Origin: Candidatus Nanosynbacter colneyensis
GTDB taxonomy: Bacteria > Patescibacteriota > Saccharimonadia > Saccharimonadales > Saccharimonadaceae
Reading direction: 5' to 3'
Length of the DNA: 7,617 bases
Assembly: GCA_024330325.1 (NCBI GenBank)
Contig: JANDWE010000036.1
Location: forward strand, 1-7,617
Each line of letters begins with the position of its first letter. Positions within the stretch are counted from its first letter, which is position 1. This document shows, in pieces, positions 1-6,630 of this stretch. The notes under the pieces were generated by a model. That model saw nothing but the letters and a program-made list of their open reading frames with translations. It did not search any database and was not told where the DNA came from. Both the position numbers and the translations under genes were made by a program.

Positions 1-377
1 CCACCAAGTTTAGCCTTGGCTGCTTCAGCACCAGTCATGACACCTTTTGATGTTGAGATAAGTACCAAACCGCGGCCACTCTTTACCTTTGGAATCTCGC
101 TAGCGCCGACGTAAACGCGACGACCAGGTTTTGAGATGCGGGTAATTTCATTGATGGTGCTGTTAGTTCCTTTTTCATTGATAGTAACTACCAACACGCC
201 ACGAGGTTTAGCATCTTCCAGTTTGACATCTGCCAAGTAGCCGTTTTTGACTAATTGCTCAGCGATAACTTTCTTCATCTTGCTGGACGGAACACGAACT
301 TCCGTTTTGCCAACCAATTTCGCATTACGGATGCGAGTCAGAAGGTCGGCGATTGGGTCTGTAGTTTGCATAGACAT
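1..377 (-). CDS. rpsH: 30S ribosomal protein uS8 (3' end cut by window)
   Basis: Protein uS8 binds the central domain of 16S rRNA and helps assemble the small-subunit platform; in E. coli it is also the translational repressor of the spc operon. The reading frame, translated by hand, opens with MSMQTTDPIADLLTRIRNAK, the standard uS8 N-terminus, and near the end carries the signature STSKGVMT (about residues 108-115). 125 full codons are visible. Compared with the roughly 130-residue E. coli protein, only the last half-dozen residues (the usual GE-x-x-C/A-x-V-type end) lie outside the window. The first ATG at 377 is chosen over a second ATG at 371 because AGGAG at 386-390 is 8 nt upstream and the resulting MSMQ start matches the family. 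It follows rpsN after a 20-nt gap, the largest in the cluster. The family call is certain; the gene is incomplete only because of the window edge. Confidence 0.97.
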   Translation of the reverse strand, partial: MSMQTTDPIADLLTRIRNAKLVGKTEVRVPSSKMKKVIAEQLVKNGYLADVKLEDAKPRGVLVVTINEKGTNSTINEITRISKPGRRVYVGASEIPKVKSGRGLVLISTSKGVMTGAEAAKAKLG

Positions 378-385
378 ATTCTAAT

Positions 386-390
386 CTCCT
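386..390 (-). promoter_or_regulatory. Shine-Dalgarno site of rpsH
   Basis: The minus strand reads AGGAG here, 8 nt before the ATG at 377 and 14 nt before the in-frame ATG at 371. The spacing favours the first ATG. It lies in the only real gap (378-397) between ribosomal genes in the left half of the window. Confidence 0.75.
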
Positions 391-397
391 TTCCTTC

Positions 398-667
398 TTA
401 CCAACTACTCTTTGTTATGCCTGGGATTTCACCCTTGGCTGCTTTTTCGCGGAAATTGATACGGCTCAAGCCGAATTGACGCATGTAGCCGCGTGGGCGA
501 CCAGAGATGCTATCACGGTTCTTGTGTCTGGTCGGACTAGAATTACGAGGCAATTTCTGCAAACCATCGAGGTCGCCAAGTTCTTTCAACTCAGCACGCT
601 TGGCTGCAAACTTAGCAATCATCTTCATACGCTTCTTATCACGAGCGACCATTGATTTCTTAGCCAT
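398..667 (-). CDS. rpsN: 30S ribosomal protein uS14, zinc-free (C-minus) form
   Basis: Protein uS14 binds the head of the small subunit near uS3 and uS19. The 89-residue product opens [13 protein letters not shown], close to the E. coli start, and holds [13 protein letters not shown] (39-51) and [15 protein letters not shown] (56-70), ending IPGITKSSW. The zinc-binding form of uS14 has two CxxC pairs around GRPRGY; here those positions are Ser or Asn and there is no cysteine, so this is the zinc-independent type. It is shorter than the 101-residue E. coli protein because the segment after about residue 30 is reduced. The ATG overlaps the rplE stop by 1 nt (TAATG), with a GGAGG Shine-Dalgarno inside the end of rplE. 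The stop is TAA. Confidence 0.97.
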   Translation of the reverse strand: MAKKSMVARDKKRMKMIAKFAAKRAELKELGDLDGLQKLPRNSSPTRHKNRDSISGRPRGYMRQFGLSRINFREKAAKGEIPGITKSSW

Positions 668-1251
668 TACTTGACGCCTCCTTTCTTCTCAAACGGCATG
701 CCGAATTTTTCTAGCAACGCCTTAGAAGCTTCCTTATTGCCGTTCTTGATAACAAATGTAACCTGCAAGCCGTGCAAAACCTGAGTTTCCTCAAATGTCA
801 ATTCTGGGAAAATCGATTGCTCGGTGATGCCTAGATTATAATTGCCACCTTTATCAAACTTCAAGCCAACGCCGTGAAAGTCGCGAACGCGAGGCAAAGC
901 AACGTTAATCAAACGATCCATGAACTCGTACATACGAGCGCCGCGCAAAGTTACGCTAACGCCAATTGGCGCGCCCATACCTTTACGAATGCTAAATGTC
1001 GCGATTGATTTTTTGGCTCGTCGAGCCACTGGTGCTTGACCTGTGATTTTCTCGACAGTGTTTTTGACAATTTCAAAATGACGCTTGTCATCTTTCTTTT
1101 TGCCGGTACCAACGCTCACGACGATCTTTTCCAAAGCTGGCACTTCATGCACGTTCTTTAGATTCAATTCGGCTTGTAGTTCCTTAAGGTAAGTTCCTTG
1201 ATACAAGGCTTTCAAGCGAGGAGCTGGCACGACAGTTTTCTTTTCTGCCAT
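667..1251 (-). CDS. rplE: 50S ribosomal protein uL5
   Basis: Protein uL5 binds 5S rRNA and forms part of the central protuberance, contacting the P-site tRNA and bridging to the small-subunit head. The 194-residue product is somewhat longer than the 179-residue E. coli protein, mostly through an extended N-terminus. Recognisable blocks are [10 protein letters not shown] (41-50), [19 protein letters not shown] (86-104), [21 protein letters not shown] (108-127, a strong family block) and [15 protein letters not shown] (136-150). The usual GxPIG turn has two additional residues here (GMGAPIG, 91-97). The start overlaps the rplX stop as TAATG, preceded by AAGGAG. No truncation or frameshift was seen. 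Confidence 0.98.
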   Translation of the reverse strand: MAEKKTVVPAPRLKALYQGTYLKELQAELNLKNVHEVPALEKIVVSVGTGKKKDDKRHFEIVKNTVEKITGQAPVARRAKKSIATFSIRKGMGAPIGVSVTLRGARMYEFMDRLINVALPRVRDFHGVGLKFDKGGNYNLGITEQSIFPELTFEETQVLHGLQVTFVIKNGNKEASKALLEKFGMPFEKKGGVK

Positions 1252-1571
1252 TATTTAATCTCCTTATTTTTTGCTTGACGAGCAACACGAGTTTTGCCGC
1301 CGTCAGCATTCTTTACTAAACCAACCCGGCTGGTTTTGCCTGATTTCTCATCAACAACCAAAGCGACTTTACTAATATCCATTGGTACGTGAATATCTTT
1401 TTTGCCGCCTTTTGGATTGTACTGGCTTGGCTTAACGTGGCGATGTCCAACGCCGACACCTTCAACCAAAACAGTTTGGTCTTTTGTGTTAACTTTTAGA
1501 ACTTTACCAGTTGTGCCTTTATTTTTACCAGCAATAATTTTTACGGTATCGTCTTTATGAATTCGAGCCAT
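1251..1571 (-). CDS. rplX: 50S ribosomal protein uL24
   Basis: Protein uL24 is an early assembly initiator of the large subunit that binds the 5' domain of 23S rRNA near the exit tunnel opening. The 106-residue product has the N-terminal KOW motif (about 6-32, with DTVKIIAGKNKGTTGKVLKV) and then the bacterial uL24 core HVKPSQYNPKGG (45-56), MDISKVALV (64-72) and SGKTSRVG (77-84). Its length is typical of the family. The start shares its first base with the rplN stop (TAATG), and a GGAGG lies just upstream within the end of rplN. The stop is TAA, overlapped by rplE. Confidence 0.97.
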   Translation of the reverse strand: MARIHKDDTVKIIAGKNKGTTGKVLKVNTKDQTVLVEGVGVGHRHVKPSQYNPKGGKKDIHVPMDISKVALVVDEKSGKTSRVGLVKNADGGKTRVARQAKNKEIK

Positions 1572-1939
1572 TAGAGTACCTCCGGAGCTAAGCTGACGAT
1601 CTTCATGTAGCCCATATCGCGAAGTTCGCGTGGAACTGGACCGAAGACACGAGTAGCTTTTGGCTGCTTGTCATCGTTGATAATCACTACGGCATTGTCG
1701 TCAAAACAGATTGTTGAGCCGTCTTTGCGATGAATTTGATCGCGAGTACGAACAACTACAGCCTTAACAACAGATTTTTTCTTAACGTTACCGGTTGGAC
1801 TAGCGTCTTTTACCGAGCAGACGATTACGTCGCCAACGCGAGCATAACGGCGTCGTGTACCGCCAAGAACGCGGATACACAAAACTTCCCTAGCACCTGA
1901 GTTGTCGGCTACCTTAAGGCGAGATTCTTGTTGGATCAT
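1571..1939 (-). CDS. rplN: 50S ribosomal protein uL14
   Basis: Protein uL14 lies on the subunit interface of the 50S particle, forms bridges to 16S rRNA and is the docking site of the silencing factor RsfS. The 122-residue length equals that usual in bacteria. It opens [20 protein letters not shown], followed by the glycine/arginine segment [15 protein letters not shown] (26-40), and carries the C-terminal GPVPRELRD (100-108) and [11 protein letters not shown] end. The start overlaps the rpsQ stop by 4 nt (ATGA), the only such overlap in the cluster, and an AAGGAGG Shine-Dalgarno sits in the rpsQ tail. In E. coli this gene begins a separate spc operon; here no promoter is visible before it, so it is probably cotranscribed with the S10 genes. 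Confidence 0.98.
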   Translation of the reverse strand: MIQQESRLKVADNSGAREVLCIRVLGGTRRRYARVGDVIVCSVKDASPTGNVKKKSVVKAVVVRTRDQIHRKDGSTICFDDNAVVIINDDKQPKATRVFGPVPRELRDMGYMKIVSLAPEVL

Positions 1940-2247
1940 TTGTCGTCCTCCTTAGCCTCTTCCTTAGTTTCGCCAGAAACTTCGTCCTTTAGTTTGATAG
2001 AACCGCGAGACTTTTCAATCACCTTAACTAGAGTGAAACTCTTAGTCTTGGAAATTGGGCGAGTCTCTTCGATCTGCACCTTGTCGCCTTCACCTGCTTC
2101 GTTGGTTTCATCGTGAGCAGTGTATTTGCGAGTCACGGTGTACTGCTTGCCGTATAGCGGATGCGTTTCGCGGCTAGTGACCGTCACAGTGATGGTCTTA
2201 TCGCGCTTGGCACTCGTTACGACGCCAATCAATGTTCGTCGGGCCAT
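1936..2247 (-). CDS. rpsQ: 30S ribosomal protein uS17 with acidic C-terminal tail
   Basis: Protein uS17 is a small OB-fold protein that binds the 5' domain of 16S rRNA early in assembly. The core (about 5-80) shows [24 protein letters not shown] (29-34) and the signature [16 protein letters not shown] (54-69). At 103 residues it is longer than the 84-residue E. coli protein because of a charged, glutamate/aspartate-rich tail (about 85-103). It is the only gene here that ends in TGA; the stop is used where uS17 is expected to end, which argues for standard decoding of TGA. The start overlaps the rpmC stop by one base (TAATG) with AAGGAG upstream. Confidence 0.97.
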   Translation of the reverse strand: MARRTLIGVVTSAKRDKTITVTVTSRETHPLYGKQYTVTRKYTAHDETNEAGEGDKVQIEETRPISKTKSFTLVKVIEKSRGSIKLKDEVSGETKEEAKEDDK

Positions 2248-2456
2248 TACTTGCTCTCCTTTGTGTTATTAATTTGTGTCAGCAGGCGTGCAATTTCCTT
2301 TCGGAGTGAACGCAACGCTTTTGGATTAACTAATTCGCCAGCAGCGTGAGAACGCTTTGCCTGAAGTAGGTCGTTTCGCTTTTCAGCCAATTCCTTCTTC
2401 AAATCGTCAATCGTCTTAACAACTGCCGCTTTAACAGATTTCTTCGTTTCAGCCAT
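2247..2456 (-). CDS. rpmC: 50S ribosomal protein uL29
   Basis: Protein uL29 is a two-helix protein beside uL23 at the polypeptide exit site, where it helps form the docking region for trigger factor and SRP. The 69-residue product shows the typical antiparallel coil pattern, with helix 1 around 16-37 and helix 2 around 45-62, including the signature ALRSLRKEIARLLT (47-60). About 13 residues precede the part that usually begins the protein, giving a modest alanine/lysine-rich N-terminal extension. The ATG overlaps the rplP stop (TAATG) and a GGGAGG Shine-Dalgarno lies just upstream. The position between uL16 and uS17 is the classical one. Confidence 0.96.
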   Translation of the reverse strand: MAETKKSVKAAVVKTIDDLKKELAEKRNDLLQAKRSHAAGELVNPKALRSLRKEIARLLTQINNTKESK

Positions 2457-2869
2457 TATGCGTCCTCCCGCTTGATGAACTTACATTTGACTGGCAATTT
2501 GTGGCTAGCCAGACGCATTGCTTCGCGAGCAACTTCCTCTGAAACGCCCTGCATCTCAAACAGAACAGTACCAGCCTTTACCTTAGCAACGAAGAACTCT
2601 GGGTTACCTTTACCGCCACCCATCTTCAAACCAAGTGGCTTTCGGGTAACTGGAGTGTGAGGGAAGATTCGAATCCAAATCTTACCACCACGCTTGATGT
2701 AACGAGTCATCGCCTGACGAGCGGACTCGATTTGGCGGGAGTTAATGCGCTCGTTTGATTGTGATTGCAATGCAAAGTCGCCGAACGCGATGTAATTGCC
2801 ACGAGTTGCTTGACCGCGGTTTTTTCCAATACGCACTTTGCGGTGCTTAGTTTTCTTTGGTAACAGCAT
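2456..2869 (-). CDS. rplP: 50S ribosomal protein uL16
   Basis: Protein uL16 is a late-assembly protein near the A-site tRNA elbow and the peptidyl transferase centre. The 137-residue product is the usual length and aligns throughout with the family: [20 protein letters not shown] at the start, [18 protein letters not shown] (53-70), [18 protein letters not shown] (83-100) and [12 protein letters not shown] near the end. Aligned by eye without gaps to E. coli up to this region with one offset residue, Lys82 replaces Arg81, the arginine hydroxylated by the oxygenase RoxA (YcfD) in E. coli. The gene abuts rpsC (TAAATG, no gap) with an AAGGAG Shine-Dalgarno at the end of rpsC. Confidence 0.98.
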   Translation of the reverse strand: MLLPKKTKHRKVRIGKNRGQATRGNYIAFGDFALQSQSNERINSRQIESARQAMTRYIKRGGKIWIRIFPHTPVTRKPLGLKMGGGKGNPEFFVAKVKAGTVLFEMQGVSEEVAREAMRLASHKLPVKCKFIKREDA

Positions 2870-3505
2870 TTAGCGACTCCTTTCTCCCTTATAAATCCAC
2901 ACTTTCACGCCAATGATACCAGCTGGTGTCTGAGCGCGAGCACAGTGGAAGTCAATATCAGCACGCAAGGTATGTAGAGGCACTGAACCTTCAATTACCT
3001 TTTCGCGACGTGCCATTTCAGCGCCGTTCAAACGACCAGCCACCTCAATACGAATACCTTTAGCGCCGGCATTCATGGTGTTTTGTGCGGTCATTTTAGT
3101 TGCACGGCGGAAGTTGATTCGGCGCTCCAATTGGCGAGCGATGTTCTCAGCTACCAATTTGGCTGCCAATTCTGGACGGCGAACTTCTTCAATGTTGATA
3201 CGAACTGGCTGTCCAGCAATCTTCTCAACTTGCTTCTTCAATTCGTTCACGCCAGCACCACCGCGACCGATAACAACACCAGCTTTTGCTGTGTGAATTG
3301 TAATCGTGATCAAGTTAGCGCTACGCTCAATCTCAATGCGATTGATAGTTGGGCGTGAGGCAAATTTCTTTTCAATCAACTCGCGGATTTCATGATCCTG
3401 ACGAATCGCCTCTGCAAACTCTTTTTTATTGGCCGTAAACCAACGAGAGCTCCAGTTCTTATTGACCTGTAGGCGGAAGTTGATTGGATTCACTTTTTGA
3501 CCCAT
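2870..3505 (-). CDS. rpsC: 30S ribosomal protein uS3
   Basis: Protein uS3 forms part of the mRNA entry channel on the head of the small subunit and, with uS4, contributes to mRNA unwinding. The 211-residue product begins MGQKVNPINFRLQ, the standard N-terminus. It has a type II KH domain (about 40-110) with its GxxG loop as GRGG (80-83), and a C-terminal domain (about 120-205) with the signature GRLNGAEMAR (157-166) and IDFHCARAQTPAGIIGVKVW. It stops shortly after the KVWIYKGE motif, so it lacks the longer C-terminal tail of the 233-residue E. coli protein. It abuts rplV exactly (TAAATG), with AAAGGAGGAG immediately upstream. Confidence 0.98.
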   Translation of the reverse strand: MGQKVNPINFRLQVNKNWSSRWFTANKKEFAEAIRQDHEIRELIEKKFASRPTINRIEIERSANLITITIHTAKAGVVIGRGGAGVNELKKQVEKIAGQPVRINIEEVRRPELAAKLVAENIARQLERRINFRRATKMTAQNTMNAGAKGIRIEVAGRLNGAEMARREKVIEGSVPLHTLRADIDFHCARAQTPAGIIGVKVWIYKGERSR

Positions 3506-3964
3506 TTACTTCTCCTCCTTTTTTGCTGCCGGTTTAGCGGCTTTTTTAGCTGCAGGCTTAGCAGTTTTTGCTTCTGCCTTAGCTTCGGCCTTCTTTGCAG
3601 GCGCTTTCTTTGGCTTTTCTATACCAGTTACTTCAACCAAAATATTTGAAGTCTTTTTCTGGAATGGCAAAGCTCGGCCACGTGATGCAGGCTTAAAGCG
3701 GCGCAAACGTGTGCCAACAGTAACGCTCAAAGTAGTAATTACTAAACTTTTAGCATCCAAGCCGTGGTTGTTAATAGCGTTTGCCTTAGCGCTTTCGATA
3801 GCCTTCTTAACTGGGCTAGCAGCGCGCTTTGGAACGTGCTCTAAGATAACTAGCGCATCAGCTACAGTACGACCTCGCACCAAGGCTGCGACTAGACTAA
3901 CCTTACGTGGTGCCTGATCAACACCTTTAGCGTAAGCACGGACAGTATAAGTTGTATCAGCCAT
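3506..3964 (-). CDS. rplV: 50S ribosomal protein uL22 with lysine/alanine-rich tail
   Basis: Protein uL22 lines the exit tunnel with a long beta hairpin that, with uL4, makes the constriction; it is a site of macrolide resistance mutations. The core (about 7-113) shows APRKVSLVAALVRG (18-31), AIESAKANAINNHGLD (55-70) and, in the hairpin region, TRLRRFKPASRGRA (85-98) followed by KKTSNILVEV. The 152-residue product exceeds the usual 110 residues or so by a low-complexity tail (115-152) of Lys, Ala, Pro and Glu, with KPAAKK repeated twice. The tail is predicted disordered by composition. The start is 2 nt past the rpsS stop, with AAAGGA upstream. No frameshift produces the tail; it is in frame up to the TAA. 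Confidence 0.97.
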   Translation of the reverse strand: MADTTYTVRAYAKGVDQAPRKVSLVAALVRGRTVADALVILEHVPKRAASPVKKAIESAKANAINNHGLDAKSLVITTLSVTVGTRLRRFKPASRGRALPFQKKTSNILVEVTGIEKPKKAPAKKAEAKAEAKTAKPAAKKAAKPAAKKEEK

Positions 3965-3966
3965 GA

Positions 3967-4233
3967 TTACTTCTTATCCTTTCCGCCGTGCTTACGGAAC
4001 TTACGAGTTGGACTAAACTCACCGAGCTTATGACCAACCATGTTTTCGGTAATCAGCACTGGTACGTGCACTCTACCGTTGTGGACAGCAATCGTTCGAC
4101 CAACCATTTCTGGTGTAATAGTCGAAGCGCGCGCCCACGTTTTGATAACGGTTCGATCGTCAAGGCTAAGAGCAGCAATTTTCTTTGCTAGCTTTACATC
4201 GACGAATGGACCTTTCTTTAATGAACGACTCAT
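3967..4233 (-). CDS. rpsS: 30S ribosomal protein uS19
   Basis: Protein uS19 sits on the head of the small subunit, pairs with uS13 and contacts the A-site tRNA and the large subunit. The 88-residue product matches the family nearly everywhere: [11 protein letters not shown] (2-12), IKTWARAST (30-38), [12 protein letters not shown] (43-54), and the signature [20 protein letters not shown] (61-80). The length is typical. It begins 6 nt after the rplB stop; the Shine-Dalgarno candidate is the purine-rich GAGGAAGAGG at the very end of rplB, which encodes the KRKR end of uL2. The stop is TAA. Confidence 0.98.
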   Translation of the reverse strand: MSRSLKKGPFVDVKLAKKIAALSLDDRTVIKTWARASTITPEMVGRTIAVHNGRVHVPVLITENMVGHKLGEFSPTRKFRKHGGKDKK

Positions 4234-4239
4234 CGTGAT

Positions 4240-5079
4240 TTACCTCTTCCTCTTCGCGTCGTGACGCGTGCGTACGATTAATTTATTCGAGCCTTTACGG
4301 CGACGAGTTCGATAACCTAATGTCAATTGACCCCAAGGAGTACGTGGTGCTTTACCAGTACCGTGGCGACCACCGTCACCACCACCATGTGGGTGATCTG
4401 CTGCGTTCATAACGACACCGCGAACAGTTGGGCGAATACCCTTGCGGCGCTTACGACCAGCTGAACCGATCTTAACATTTTGGTGCTGGACGTTACCGAC
4501 TACACCGATAGCAGCGGTAGCTTCCAAGCGAACTTTGCGAACTTCGCCAGATGGCAATTTGATAGTTGCGTAGTTGCCTTCTTTCGCCATCAACTGAGCC
4601 TTAGCACCGGCAGCGCGTACCATTTGTGCGCCCTTACCAGCGGTCAACTCAATAGCGTAAATCATCGTACCAACAGGAATAACTGACAATGGCAAGCGGT
4701 TCGAAGCCTCAATTGGAGCTTCTTCACCAGTTCGGATAGTTTTACCCTTAACCATTGATGTGTCAGCCAAGATGTAGTGGTACAAATTGTATTGATCCTT
4801 AACTCGAGCAATACGAGCTGAGCGGTTTGGATCGTATTCGATTTCTTCAATCGTCAAGGTCAAGCCTGCTGGCAAATTGTGGTTCACCAAGCGGTAGTGA
4901 CGACGAACGCCGCCTCCGCGATGACGAACAGTAATTCGACCTTGGTTGTTGCGACCGGCATTTTGCTTTTTAGCTTTAATCAGACTTTTAAGAGGTTTTC
5001 TTGTTGTAATGTCTGACAAATCCTGACTCGTCATGCCGCGACGAGCAGGAGTGGTTGGATTGTAAGCTTTCACTGGCAT
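4240..5079 (-). CDS. rplB: 50S ribosomal protein uL2
   Basis: Protein uL2 is needed for subunit association, tRNA binding and peptidyl transferase centre assembly. At 279 residues it is close to the 272 of E. coli. Features seen are RNNQGRITVRHRGGG (43-57), the OB-fold part (about 60-130), the SH3-like domain with YATIKLPSGEVR (170-181), and the C-terminal RGVVMNAADHPHGGG (220-234). His229, at the same number as the functionally important histidine of E. coli, is present. The usual GGGEGR continues here as GGGDGGR (232-238), with an Asp for Glu and an additional Gly. The start overlaps the rplW stop (TAATG) with GGAGGAG upstream; the protein ends in a basic KRKR. Confidence 0.98.
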   Translation of the reverse strand: MPVKAYNPTTPARRGMTSQDLSDITTRKPLKSLIKAKKQNAGRNNQGRITVRHRGGGVRRHYRLVNHNLPAGLTLTIEEIEYDPNRSARIARVKDQYNLYHYILADTSMVKGKTIRTGEEAPIEASNRLPLSVIPVGTMIYAIELTAGKGAQMVRAAGAKAQLMAKEGNYATIKLPSGEVRKVRLEATAAIGVVGNVQHQNVKIGSAGRKRRKGIRPTVRGVVMNAADHPHGGGDGGRHGTGKAPRTPWGQLTLGYRTRRRKGSNKLIVRTRHDAKRKR

Positions 5080-5399
5080 TACTTGGTCTCCTCCATCTGC
5101 TGTTCTACTGCGTCAAACACATCGAGCTTATCGCCTTCTTTCAGCGTCACGTAAGCCTTCTTCCAATCCTTGCGCGTTGTTGTGCCAGGATAACGATTCT
5201 TGCCTCGTGAGAAGCGTACAGCCTTGCCGTCTTGTACTAAGGTTTTAACCTTAACTACAGTAACGCCAAATTGCGCTTCTACAGCTGATTTAATTTCGTT
5301 CTTATTCAAGTTAAGTGGAACGCGTAGCACATATACACCGTTGGCGCTCTGTGCGTAGGCCTTTTCACTAACACGTGGGATAATAATCGTCTGTTTCAT
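5079..5399 (-). CDS. rplW: 50S ribosomal protein uL23
   Basis: Protein uL23 lies at the tunnel exit and is the main ribosomal anchor for trigger factor and SRP. The 106-residue product has the N-terminal PRVSEKAY (8-15), the beta strand YVLRVPLNLNKNEIKSAVE (23-41), the FGVTVVKVKT block (44-53) and a basic loop (about 59-80, with GKNRYPGTTTRKDWKKAYV) before the last strand. The C-terminus is short and acidic (EQQMEETK). Length is typical. It starts one nucleotide after the rplD stop (TAA-T-ATG), with AAGGAGG in the end of rplD. The family is secure from the position between uL4 and uL2 and from these blocks. Confidence 0.96.
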   Translation of the reverse strand: MKQTIIIPRVSEKAYAQSANGVYVLRVPLNLNKNEIKSAVEAQFGVTVVKVKTLVQDGKAVRFSRGKNRYPGTTTRKDWKKAYVTLKEGDKLDVFDAVEQQMEETK

Positions 5400-5400
5400 A

Positions 5401-6000
5401 TTACGCTTCCTCCTTGCCCAACCATGCAGTAATTACCGGCAGAGCTTTCGGTGTTATAACGATTGTATCCGCATTCAGAATGTGATAAACGCTTAGATAA
5501 TTAGCGCGAACCACCAAAACGTTCTGAATATTGTTTGTAGCGCGCATAAGTTCTGGCGTCTTCTCATCTACAACGATCAGAACACGGCGCTCGAACTTGT
5601 TGTCAGCTAGGAATGTTGCGACTTCCTTGGTCTTGCCAGTAGTCTTAACATCTTTAACGACAATTTTCTTAGCTTCGCTAGCTACAGTCAAAGCTTGGCG
5701 AACTGCCACTTTCTTAGCAGTCTTTGACAATTTTTTAGTGTAGTTTTCGTTGCCGCGTGGGCCAAATACTACACCACCGCCGCGCCAGATTGGGTTACGA
5801 CTTGAGCCGAAACGTGCTCGACCAGTTCCCTTTTGCTTCCATGGTTTTTTACCACCACCAGAAACTTCGCCGCGTTGCTTGGTTGTAGCGCTAGCTAGGC
5901 GTGCGTTTGCCAAGTAGCTGTCATATGCCAATTTCAACAATTCGTGATTTGGCACTTCCACAGCAAAAATGTCTTTAGGAAGTTTGGTTGAATCTGCCAT
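5401..6000 (-). CDS. rplD: 50S ribosomal protein uL4
   Basis: Protein uL4 binds 23S rRNA domain I early in assembly and its extended loop helps form the exit-tunnel constriction; in E. coli it also represses the S10 operon through the operon leader and binds RNase E. The 199-residue product has the usual length. The long loop (about 40-90) is well preserved: RGEVSGGGKKPWKQKGTGRA (43-62), FGSSRNPIWRGGG (64-76) and FGPRGNENY (79-87), followed by KKVAVRQALT (96-105). The start overlaps the rplC stop (TAATG). A perfect AGGAGGT at 6009-6015, which encodes the LGG near the uL3 C-terminus, is 8 nt upstream. Whether this uL4 regulates its operon cannot be told from sequence. Confidence 0.98.
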   Translation of the reverse strand: MADSTKLPKDIFAVEVPNHELLKLAYDSYLANARLASATTKQRGEVSGGGKKPWKQKGTGRARFGSSRNPIWRGGGVVFGPRGNENYTKKLSKTAKKVAVRQALTVASEAKKIVVKDVKTTGKTKEVATFLADNKFERRVLIVVDEKTPELMRATNNIQNVLVVRANYLSVYHILNADTIVITPKALPVITAWLGKEEA

Positions 6001-6614
6001 TACTTGTTACCTCCTAAAATAATCAGCCCCTTTCGTGGTCCAGGAACAGCGCCCTTAACCCCGATTAGATTGGTCTCTGGATCAACATATGCCACTTCCA
6101 AGTTCTTAACAGTAACACGCTCGTGACCCATGTGGCCAGCCATCGTCTTACCCTTGAAAACTTTTTGTGGATACATTGAGCCAATTGAACCTGGCTTACG
6201 AGTATTACCTTTACCACCGTGCGTCTTACGATGACGCTTAAAGTTGTGGCGTTTAATGGTTCCAGCGAAACCTTTACCTTTGCTGGTTCCGGTTGCATCG
6301 ACAAAATCGCCGACTTCAAACGCGGAAACATTAATTTCACTGCCAACTTTCAGATCCTCTGGAATCTGGTCGACACGGAATTCCCGAATATGTTTCGGGA
6401 TCACTTGGGCTGGCTTAACGTGTCCAGCCACGGCCTTGCTCAGGTTCTTACCCTCTCCAAAAGCTACCTGTACCGCATTGTAACCGTCGGTTTCGACAGT
6501 CTTCACCTGAGTCACGGTGACAGGGCCGGCTTGGATCAGCGTCACCGGAATGGCTTTGCCGTCTTCAGCCAAGAGCTGGGTCATACCAAGTTTGGTACCG
6601 AGAAGTGTTTTCAC
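6000..6614 (-). CDS. rplC: 50S ribosomal protein uL3, GTG start
   Basis: Protein uL3 is an assembly initiator of the large subunit whose long loop reaches the peptidyl transferase centre. The 204-residue product (E. coli 209) begins (M)KTLLGTKLGMTQLL, continues with TSKGKGFAGTIKRHNF (110-125), the loop GGKGNTRKPGSIGSMYPQ (133-150), and the signature KVFKGKTMAGHMGHERVTVK (151-170). The loop tip has SMYPQ where E. coli has QNQTPG, so it is one residue shorter and lacks the Gln that PrmB methylates there. The start must be GTG at 6614: an in-frame TGA lies three codons upstream, and the next ATG would remove the conserved first ten residues. This is the first gene of the transcript. Confidence 0.98.
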   Translation of the reverse strand: MKTLLGTKLGMTQLLAEDGKAIPVTLIQAGPVTVTQVKTVETDGYNAVQVAFGEGKNLSKAVAGHVKPAQVIPKHIREFRVDQIPEDLKVGSEINVSAFEVGDFVDATGTSKGKGFAGTIKRHNFKRHRKTHGGKGNTRKPGSIGSMYPQKVFKGKTMAGHMGHERVTVKNLEVAYVDPETNLIGVKGAVPGPRKGLIILGGNK

Positions 6615-6618
6615 TTTT

Positions 6619-6628
6619 CCTCACTCCC
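6619..6628 (-). promoter_or_regulatory. Shine-Dalgarno region of rplC
   Basis: On the minus strand the region reads GGGAGTGAGG. GGGAG (6624-6628) ends 9 nt before the GTG start at 6614, while GAGG (6619-6622) ends only 4 nt before it. The former has the better spacing. Compared with the AGGAGGT of the next gene this is a weaker site, and it is combined with a GTG start. Confidence 0.55.
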
Positions 6629-6630
6629 AC

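Noticed and set aside
255..479. Plus-strand frame spanning the rpsN/rpsH junction
   Set aside because: It is antisense to two certain genes and has no initiation signals.
1936..1938. TGA recoding (as Gly in Gracilibacteria/Absconditabacteria)
   Set aside because: TGA ends rpsQ at the expected place, in an ATGA overlap with rplN, and no in-frame TGA occurs inside any of the genes.
3075..3358. Two overlapping plus-strand frames antisense to rpsC
   Set aside because: They mirror the uS3 codons; no promoter or Shine-Dalgarno was seen and the translations look unlike real proteins.
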